From Nonomuraea gerenzanensis (GTDB lineage: Bacteria > Actinomycetota > Actinomycetes > Streptosporangiales > Streptosporangiaceae), in contig NZ_CP084058.1 in assembly GCF_020215645.1 (NCBI RefSeq), positions 620,001 to 684,000 on the forward strand: a DNA stretch of 64,000 nt, written 5' to 3'. Below the pieces are notes generated by a model that was not told the origin of the DNA, ran no database searches, and was given only the letters and a program-made list of their open reading frames with translations. Shown here piece after piece: positions 58,107 to 64,000 of the stretch. The first letter of the stretch is position 1. The number at the start of each line of letters is the position of its first letter. The translations under genes and the position numbers were made by a program.

Positions 58107-58984
58107 TCATCCGGCGGGGACCAGCAGGCCGGGCGGGTCGTCGTCGTTCTTGTCGCGTGCCCGTTCGCGCCCGATCAGGTGCTTGTCGATGGCTTCGGTG
58201 ATCAGCTTGTCGGCTCCCCGGACGGCGTGCTGATAGATCATCGCGGCGCGGACGTTGTCGTGTCCCATGCGTGCCATGAGGTGCTTGAGGCCCGCGCCCG
58301 AGTCCGCTGCGATCATGTTTCCCGTGTGACGGAGATCATGGAAGTGCAGCCCCGGAACACCGATCGCTTTCACCGCCTCGACCCATCCCGAGAGCTTGTT
58401 GAATCCGCTCCGCGCATTGGACCGCCCTTGACCCCGGTGAAGATCAGCGCTCCCGCGTCAGGCTTCACGTAGAGCCGCAGGTGTTCTTTCAGGGCCGGGA
58501 TGATGGCCTGCGGAATGCCGACGATGCGCTTGCCCGCCTTGGACTTGGGCGGACCAAGGACCAACTCGCCAGTGGAGCGTTCCACATAAGCCAGGCGAAC
58601 GCGGACCGTACCCGCGTCGAGGTCGAGGTCCGCTCGGGTCAGCGGGGTGATCTCGCCCCAACGCAGGCTCGCGAAGGTGGTCAGGAGCACGAAGGCCCTG
58701 TATCGCCGATCGTGCGTGCTGTCGGCCTGCCCGGTGTCGATCATCCGCCACAGCGCCCGCTCGGCTTCTGCTCGCGTCGGGAAGACCTCCGGGTAAGTCC
58801 GCATCTCACCGTGCCGCTGGAAGCGGATGCGGTGTCCTTCGCCTCTCTTGAGTGCCCGGATGCTGCCCACTGGGCGACGCCCCATCTTGTCCGCCGGCTC
58901 GAAGACCTGCCCTACGGAGAGGACCGGTCGTTCCTCCGCGTGCTCGTCGCCGGCCCCGCGGATTCGGCACGGGTTGCGGAAGAT
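58107..58984 (-). pseudogene. Integrase remnant of a third element, truncated and frameshifted
   Basis: The sequence begins with FRNPCRIRGAGDEHAEERPV, equivalent to residue 157 onward of the intact integrase; the arm and core-binding domains upstream are replaced by unrelated sequence. It retains the inserted arm-like domain (VGSIRALKRGEGHRIRFQRH), Arg (SLRWGE), then near 58405 shifts frame into SGWVEAVKAIGVPGLHFHDL, then RHTGNM and MIYQHAV. Two lesions make it inactive. Highly similar to int at 45810. Confidence 0.9.
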
Positions 58985-59135
58985 GATCCCAGGACGCGGA
59001 ACACACCGAAGCTCCCGGTCGGCGATCTGCTGCCTGGCAGGCCGTCGGCTGGGAGCTTCGCTGTGGTCTTTTACCGGGCTGGGCTGGCGTTCTCCGCCAG
59101 AACCCGGTGAGGAGCTGAATGCCCTACGGGTCACC

Positions 59136-59474
59136 TCAGCAGCTGTACCACCCGGCGTAGGCGTCCCATTTGCCGTTCTTGGTGAATTCTGCGCTCTTGC
59201 CCTTGTTGATTGTGGTGCACTTCGAGTCGGGCATAAAGGCCCCCCTCCAGTCCACCTTGAGCTTCTTCTTGCTGGCGCAGTTGTTCGTGATCTTCACCCA
59301 GTGGTGATAGTACTTTCCGAAGGCGGTCTCCTCGTAGAAGGTCCTCCCATGCTGGACATTGACGCAGGAGGGCGCGGCGTTGGCCGCCGGAGCGGCGGCG
59401 GCCGGTGTGGCGACAGTCATGGTGAGCACAGCTGCCGCCACAGCTGCGGCTCGGATGAAGGCACGGGAATCCAT
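59136..59474 (-). CDS. Small secreted cysteine-containing protein
   Basis: ATG at 59474, after AAGGAG, gives 112 residues. The signal peptide (RAFIRAAAVAAAVLTMTVAT then PAAAAPAANA) is clear. The mature part of about 79 residues (APSCVNVQHGRTFYEETAFG...) has four cysteines for two disulfides, and aromatic-rich strands (KYYHHWVKITNNC, WDAYAGWYSC). The start APSC and compact size recall secreted actinomycete inhibitors such as tendamistat, but spacing differs, so this is only a hint. Confidence 0.75.
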   Translation of the reverse strand: MDSRAFIRAAAVAAAVLTMTVATPAAAAPAANAAPSCVNVQHGRTFYEETAFGKYYHHWVKITNNCASKKKLKVDWRGAFMPDSKCTTINKGKSAEFTKNGKWDAYAGWYSC

Positions 59475-59592
59475 CGTTCTCCTTAGGGATATCGCGGCGA
59501 TTTTGGATGCTGCCGGTTGGGCAGCAAGAAACGCCCGCCACATGCGGGTTGTTGGCACGGCCAACGCTAGCGAGGGGCGGTATATCGCGGGT

Positions 59593-59688
59593 ATGGCAGT
59601 GATTCGGGCAAGGCCAGGCCGGATACCCGCTTCGTCGACCTCGACCACGCTCAACCGCTACACGCACGCGTCGCCCGAGGGTCTGTAG
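59593..59688 (+). pseudogene. C-terminal stub of another tyrosine recombinase
   Basis: The plus-strand end STSTTLNRYTHASPEGL then stop matches the conserved terminal motif around the catalytic tyrosine of phage-type integrases (SISTTL.RY.H). Nothing upstream supports the rest of the enzyme. It points to an older, unrelated integration event. Confidence 0.5.
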
Positions 59689-60164
59689 TGCCGAGTCAAC
59701 AATCGCCTCTGGAGTGGATCTCCAGCTCAGGGAGGCGGAAGTGCTCAAGATCGGCGGGTCCTAATGGGGCCGAGGCGGGCGGGGTACGCGCAGTGCGTTT
59801 CAATCCCAGGTCGGAGAGCTGATACTCGTGCCAGATGCGTGCCAGAACGAACGGCAGGTCAAGGCCATTCAGGGTAGAGCGCTGGGCTTGCGTAGCGGCT
59901 GCACGTTGCCCCACGAATCCTTGGTTGCCGACATGCCCTCATCCGGGGCTGGACCGGGCGAGCCGATGATGACGTGCTGCCAAACAGCGAACCGCTCATC
60001 GGGCGATGGTGGCTCGTGCACGTCTCAAGGGCGGCCCAATCCGAGCGGAGAATCATCGTACTTCCCCGCTTGAGCTTCGAGGCTGCGGCCAACAATTGAC
60101 GGGAGATCGCCTCAGGCCGAATAACCCGTGGCCCATATCCGCAAGCAGGTGCAGACTGTGCCGC
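59689..60164. other. 476-base stretch without a supported gene
   Basis: No frame has family character or a good start here. A 15-base string TGCCAGATGCGTGCC at 59829 recurs at 63298, the only notable feature. It lies between the recombinase stub and the disrupted gene at 60165. Confidence 0.6.
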
Positions 60165-60390
60165 ATGCCGCCAGCCGACCTCAGCGAGACGGAGTACCTG
60201 CGTCACATCGAACTGCTCGCCCGCGATGTCATAGACGCCGCACACGAAGAAGGATGGCTGACCTACGACCGCGACGCGACACCCGCCACCTCCCTCCACC
60301 GGGCCGTGAACGAGTTGGCACGTCAGATCCGCCACTACCACTTCAGCGGAGACGGCTGCCTGGAAGACGATCCCCCGCCCATGCGGCTAG

Positions 60391-62113
60391 CCCCGTTTTC
60401 CGCACGTGGAGGTATGTGAAGATCGCCGGGTTGCTGTGGTGATCGTTGTCGCGGTATGACCTGGCTGGTGAGACAGCGTGCGCAGTGGGGCCAGGCCAGT
60501 GTCGAGAAGATGCTCGGGGCATTACCGGTGGTGGCCGGTTTCTGCTCGCGGTTGCGGGTCCGGGAGCTGGTGGATGCGGCCTGCCCGGTGCGCGATATCG
60601 CGGAGCTGACTCACGGGCAGGTGATCGAGGTGCTGGTGGCCAACCGGCTGACCTCGCCCGCCCCGCTGGTGCACGTGCAGGACTGGGCGCGCGCCTGGGC
60701 GGTGGGTGAGACGTTCGGGACCGATCCCGAACTGCTCAACGATGACCGGATCGGCCGCGCGCTGGATGCCATCGCCCCGCATCTGGACCAGCTGACCGGG
60801 TCGGTCGGGCTGGCCGCGATCGAGGCGTTCGGCCTGGACGTGGCCCGCCTGCACTGGGACATGACCTCGATCTCGCTGCACGGCGACTACGAGCAGGCCG
60901 AGCCCGGCTTCGCGACACCGCGTTTTGGTCACCCCAAGGACCGGCGGCCGGACCTGAAGCAGATCCAGGCCGGGATCGCGGTCAGCGCCGATGGCGCGAT
61001 CCCGGTCTTGCACCGCGCCTACGACGGCGCGGCCGGTGAGGTGGGGCAGGTCATCGGCGCCATGCAGGGCCTGCAGAAGCTGGCCGGCCCGCAACGCATG
61101 CTCATGATCGGCGATTCCAAGCTGATCTCGTATGCCAATCTGGCGGCGATGACCGCCGCTGGGGTCGCCTTCATCGCGCCGGCCTCCAAGCAGTACGTCG
61201 GCGTCGCGGCCCTGGCCGGTCAGAAGATCGACGACGCGGCCCGGGTGGACTACGTCGCCGCCCGGGACGAGCACAAGAGCGCCGACCGGCGCGGCCTCTG
61301 GCACGTGCGCGAGGACGACACCATGACACTGGCCGGGCCGCGCAAGAAGGACCCGATCCTGACCCTGCGGCGCATCTTCGTGCACTCCTCCGCCCGCGCC
61401 CAGGCCGCCGCCACCGCCCGGGCCAAGAAACTCGAGCGGGCCCGCGACGATCTGGCCCGGCTGGAACGCGGCCTGGGCAGCCGCCACTACCCCACCGAGC
61501 AGGCCGTCGCCGACCGCCTCGCCGCGATCGGCCGCGACCGCCGGGTCAGCACCTACCTGACCGCGCGGACCGGCACCGATCCCACCACCGGCAAACCCAC
61601 CCTGGCCTGGCACTTCGACCAGAACGCGATCGACGCCGAAGCCGCCACCGACGGCTGGTACGCCCTGCTCACCAACCTGCCCGCCGAGGCCGCCGACGCC
61701 GGACAGGTGCTACGCCATTACAAAGGCCAGGAAGCCGTCGAACGCCGCTACCAGGCCTTCAAGGGGCCGCTGGCCGTCACCAGCCTGTATTTGAAGAACA
61801 ACCGCCGCATCCACGCCCTGATCACCGTCATCTGCCTGGCCCTGCTCATCTTCTGCCTGATCGAGCGCCAGGCCCGCCAAGCCCTCGCCGACCGCGGCGA
61901 AACCAAGGTCAACGGCCTGTACGCCGGACGGCCCGCCGTCCCCACCGGCAAGCTCATCCTCGACGCCCTGGCCGGCATCCGGCTCATCCCGGGCACCGGC
62001 CAGTCACCCCCGACCATCCCGCAACCCACCACCCTCCAACTCGATCTCCTGGACCTTCTCGACATCGATCCACGAGACCTCCGCTGAAGATCACTCACCT
62101 GCGGAAAACGGGG
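60391..62113. mobile_element. IS element, 1,723 bp, IS1634-like
   Basis: Terminal inverted repeats CCCCGTTTTCCGCA (60391-60404) and complement (62100-62113) match over 14 bases and 17 of 18. Target duplication is CTAG (60387-60390 and 62114-62117). One transposase gene fills it. Perfect ends and an intact gene suggest it can still move. Confidence 0.93.
60456..62087 (+). CDS. Transposase, IS1634 family (IS4-like DDE)
   Basis: A 543-residue DDE transposase. The N-terminal part (LRVRELVDAACPVRDIAELT, HGQVIEVLVANRL) is the DUF4277-like DNA-binding domain. LDVARLHWDMTSISLHGDYE supplies the first Asp, RMLMIGDSKLISYANLAAM the second and YKGQEAVERRYQAFKGPLAV the Glu of the Y(2)R(3)E(6)K-type motif. 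Intact, hence probably functional. Confidence 0.93.
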   Translation: MTWLVRQRAQWGQASVEKMLGALPVVAGFCSRLRVRELVDAACPVRDIAELTHGQVIEVLVANRLTSPAPLVHVQDWARAWAVGETFGTDPELLNDDRIGRALDAIAPHLDQLTGSVGLAAIEAFGLDVARLHWDMTSISLHGDYEQAEPGFATPRFGHPKDRRPDLKQIQAGIAVSADGAIPVLHRAYDGAAGEVGQVIGAMQGLQKLAGPQRMLMIGDSKLISYANLAAMTAAGVAFIAPASKQYVGVAALAGQKIDDAARVDYVAARDEHKSADRRGLWHVREDDTMTLAGPRKKDPILTLRRIFVHSSARAQAAATARAKKLERARDDLARLERGLGSRHYPTEQAVADRLAAIGRDRRVSTYLTARTGTDPTTGKPTLAWHFDQNAIDAEAATDGWYALLTNLPAEAADAGQVLRHYKGQEAVERRYQAFKGPLAVTSLYLKNNRRIHALITVICLALLIFCLIERQARQALADRGETKVNGLYAGRPAVPTGKLILDALAGIRLIPGTGQSPPTIPQPTTLQLDLLDLLDIDPRDLR

Positions 62114-62488
62114 CTAGCCGGGATCGTCCTCCTCCACCCGAAGGCGATCCCTTCGGACATGGAGCTGACCTACGAAGAAATCTGCACCCGACTGGGGATA
62201 CCTCCGGCCGTGGACGGCTGGGCTGTCTGGAACACCTGGGCCAATAACCAGCAACCCATCTCCATTGTCCTGGCAGACACCGATGCAACCGAAGGCATAC
62301 TCGTCAACTGGGCTCGTGGTATCGAGGTTCACCCATCCGCACCACTGCCAGCCCAAGTCGTCATGGTTCGGCAAGGATGGCTCACCCCTATGACGCTCTC
62401 TCCCTTCAGCATCCGAAAGCTCGGCATCACACGGCCTCCCTATTGGACGCCCAGTGCCTCAGGCGGGGACACTCCAGATCCGGGATGA

Positions 62489-62640
62489 TCGCCGCTTGGC
62501 GGAAGCGGCACATGAGTGGCTGAGGCAGCTGACGTGTAGGCGGCGCGCGATACCCCAGGTCGCGGGCAGTAGCAGCGAGCGGTCAATGACGGTCACTCAT
62601 GACCGCTCTCAGCCGGAGATCAACGCTCCCTACGAGCCAG
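62489..62640. other. Degraded right-end-like DNA, no gene
   Basis: Contains CGGGATGATCGCC (62482), CCAGGTCGCGGGC, and GGTCAATGACGGTCACTCAT then GACCGCTCTC, all in the same order as the right-end modules at 56190 and 57797, but much diverged. No coding potential seen. Confidence 0.5.
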
Positions 62641-62683
62641 AATCCGAAGCTGATAATGCAGGTTGCCTATTTCACGCCACCTT
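62641..62683. repeat. Decayed att-like site
   Basis: AATCCGAAGCTGATAATGCA then GGTTGCCTATTTCACGCCAC aligns with the 42-base att repeat (TTCCCAAGCTGACAGCGCGG...) at roughly 60 percent, in the right position after decayed right-end module sequence. It may be the eroded right boundary of the third element. Confidence 0.45.
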
Positions 62684-63203
62684 GCCTGGATCGTTCAGCA
62701 TTCAGCCAGTATTGAAAGGATGAGCTCGTTGACTTGACCACAGTGGGGTCATGCGGGGGCTCGGGCCAGATCTGCAAGAAGTAGTGATCACCTATTTCGA
62801 CTGCGACTTCTTCATCCATGCCTCTGATGTGATATCGCAAACGATACGTTCCGGGACCGGCGGGCAGCGGAGGAAGACGGTGCGTCCTCCCTCCTCCCCA
62901 CTCCTGCAGCGAAAGCTGACCGGATGGGGACTCGTAGCTGATCTCGACGATGTCTTCGTATCCGTCGAGGTCGGCCCCCGGATCCCGATCGGCGACAGCC
63001 ACCGTGAACTCCACCGGCCCCCACTGAGGGCCCACGATCAGGAGGGCACTGCCTTTCTCCACTCGGATGACCCCCACAGGTGGACTCGGCACGTCCTCGA
63101 ATCCGCCCGCGTCGCATCCCTCATCCACGAGATAGGTCTGGCTGTAATCCACCTCCACAGCCAATTGCTTTACATGGACGACAGGAGTTTCGTCTGTGAT
63201 CAT
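62667..63203 (-). CDS. Hypothetical protein
   Basis: A 178-residue soluble protein: VVHVKQLAVEVDYSQTYLVD, then GSALLIVGPQWGPVEFTVAV, GPGTYRLRYHIRGMDEEVAV and HYFLQIWPEPPHDPTVVKST. The strand-rich pattern is common in unnamed actinobacterial proteins sometimes found near toxin-immunity loci. Its 3' end overlaps the decayed att site. Function unknown. Confidence 0.7.
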   Translation of the reverse strand: MITDETPVVHVKQLAVEVDYSQTYLVDEGCDAGGFEDVPSPPVGVIRVEKGSALLIVGPQWGPVEFTVAVADRDPGADLDGYEDIVEISYESPSGQLSLQEWGGGRTHRLPPLPAGPGTYRLRYHIRGMDEEVAVEIGDHYFLQIWPEPPHDPTVVKSTSSSFQYWLNAERSRQGGVK

Positions 63204-63422
63204 GGGTGTGCAGCATAGGCTACGCCCCTGACAAGATCACCTGTCATAGGCGGCGTAACCGGGTGCGGTCGAGGAGGGGTGGCAAGCGAGTTTCCATGCC
63301 AGATGCGTGCCGGCGCAAGCGGGACCGCGGGCACTTGCCAGGACAACTGCGACGGCTGACCCGGCGCTGAAGGGAAGCCGGCCCCGTGTTCCGGCTCTCC
63401 GAGCTGCCCTTGAGGTGGTGTG

Positions 63423-63617
63423 ATGACTCACCCCCTGGCTGCGGCAGTGCGGCTGACCTGGCGATCCGGGCGCGGGCTCGCCGCCGCGATGGTCACGCTG
63501 ACCCTGCTGACGGTGGCGGGGCACCAGGCCGTGCACCGCACTGACCGAACGCGTCGGCCGGAATGGCCGCGCCACAGCATCAGGCTTCTGACTCTGCTGA
63601 CCATGCAGTCCAGATAG
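63423..63617 (+). pseudogene. Possible ABC-exporter N-terminal fragment
   Basis: TTGAGGTGGTG precedes ATG 63423: MTHPLAAAVRLTWRSGRGLA, then AAMVTLTLLTVAGHQAVHR. The start resembles the first membrane helix of ABC exporters (LRLLWRAGRGL...LTLL), then similarity stops after about 40 codons. It may be a stub or chance frame. Confidence 0.3.
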
Positions 63618-63639
63618 GGGTTTCTGTGTGGAATCCGGC

Positions 63640-64000
63640 TCAGACCTTGATGGCGGTGACGCGTACACCGCAGAGAGCAGCCAGATCGTCGGGATCGGAG
63701 GTGAGAACTGTGACGGGGCCTGGGGCGGCGAGGGCCGTGGCGCCGAGCATGGCATCGATGGCGTACTTGTGCCCATGCAGGCCGGCCCCGGACAAGAGTG
63801 TGGCGGCGTGGCGGGCGATTGCTTCGGTGACCGGCTCGACGACGAGGCGGGACAACGTCCACTCCAGAGCCGGCCGGTTGACGCGGGGGTGGACCACTTC
63901 GACGAGCGTGGCGGCAGAGGTGATGACACGGAGGTCGTCGGCACGGGCGAGAGCGAGCCACGCGGTTACCGTACGGTCACGCAGAACAGCCTTGGCCAGT
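63640..64000 (-). CDS. PIN-domain toxin (VapC-like), 5' end outside the window
   Basis: The frame is open to the window edge: LAKAVLRDRTVTAWLALARA, DDLRVITSAATLVEVVHPRV, HGHKYAIDAMLGATALAAPG, VTVLTSDPDDLAALCGVRVT. The acidic residues E (LVEV), D (AIDAML) and D (TSDPDDL) are those of the PIN RNase site. The first Asp is probably just beyond base 64000, with an antitoxin gene upstream. About 120 residues visible. Confidence 0.85.
   Translation of the reverse strand, partial: LAKAVLRDRTVTAWLALARADDLRVITSAATLVEVVHPRVNRPALEWTLSRLVVEPVTEAIARHAATLLSGAGLHGHKYAIDAMLGATALAAPGPVTVLTSDPDDLAALCGVRVTAIKV

Larger units (their letters stand above)
60165..62488 (+). pseudogene. Hypothetical protein gene split by an insertion sequence
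   Basis: The 5' part (60165-60390) encodes PPADLSETEYLRHIELLARD and onward to DDPPPMRLA. Joining across the IS and removing one CTAG copy restores an uninterrupted frame: MRLAGIVLLHPKAIPSDMEL, TYEEICTRLGIPPAVDGWAV, to the stop at 62486-62488, about 200 residues. The exact frame restoration shows a clean, fairly recent insertion. No recognisable domain; small helical start and a strand-rich second half. Function unknown. Confidence 0.88.

Noticed and set aside
45665..59134. A prophage as the identity of the island.
   Set aside because: No capsid, portal, terminase or tail gene is present; the Int-Xis-Rep-Tra-GntR set is that of an AICE.

Overview
The window is high-GC DNA from an actinomycete. 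GC-rich third codon positions, GTG/TTG starts, a mycothiol synthase (mshD), an actinobacterial-type dCTP deaminase beside tRNA-Gly and an integrated pSAM2-like element all fit a filamentous actinobacterium. A Streptosporangiales genus such as Nonomuraea is my guess, from general gene style only. No rRNA operon, CRISPR array or biosynthetic cluster is present.

Positions 1-45,600 look like chromosomal, non-essential-rich DNA. They hold a helicase hrpB; an ArsR/MFS pair; uppP; an AraC/NAD(P)H-oxidoreductase pair; lipB; a secreted peptidase-like hydrolase; an amino-acid permease with a palindromic GntR-type site; a copper chaperone copZ behind a CsoR-like site; a five-gene oligopeptide ABC importer operon (16,587-22,438); a LuxR-type two-component system; an FAD monooxygenase/TetR pair; prs; an alkylsulfatase; an NCS1 permease; an orphan histidine kinase; a secreted 5'-nucleotidase; mshD; a PiT phosphate transporter with its DUF47 partner and a PHO-box-like site; and dcd. 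Several decayed genes are interspersed: PadR, C45 acyltransferase, two SDR stubs and a histidine-kinase sensor stub. Short degenerate tandem repeats recur about ten times, both in spacers and inside genes. One is a ~155-residue insert splitting the catalytic core of a histidine kinase.

Positions 45,635-62,690 are an accretion island in tRNA-Gly(CCC). A 42-bp segment from the tRNA 3' half recurs exactly at 45,665, 56,374 and 57,972, and a decayed fourth version lies near 62,641. The first interval (10.75 kb) is a near-complete actinomycete integrative and conjugative element (AICE): tyrosine integrase, excisionase, RepSA-type initiator, a 50-residue zinc ribbon, FtsK/TraB-like transfer ATPase, three small proteins and a GntR regulator, with a divergent operator/promoter region. 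Its cargo is a helix-turn-helix DUF5919-type protein coupled to an inositol-monophosphatase, a SUKH-like protein and large perfect inverted repeats. The second interval keeps an HTH/PIN toxin-antitoxin pair (toxin frameshifted), a scrap of a second inositol-monophosphatase gene and a duplicated right-end module. The third keeps a truncated, frameshifted integrase, a small secreted cysteine-containing protein, and a gene cut by a 1,723-bp IS with CTAG target duplication. Removing the IS restores the reading frame exactly.

Both integrases carry what looks like a second copy of the N-terminal arm-binding domain inserted before the catalytic domain. I consider this, with the tandem att array and paired 11-bp-spaced GGGCCATTA motifs at both element ends, the most interesting biology here. 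The window ends in a hypothetical protein and a truncated PIN-domain toxin.
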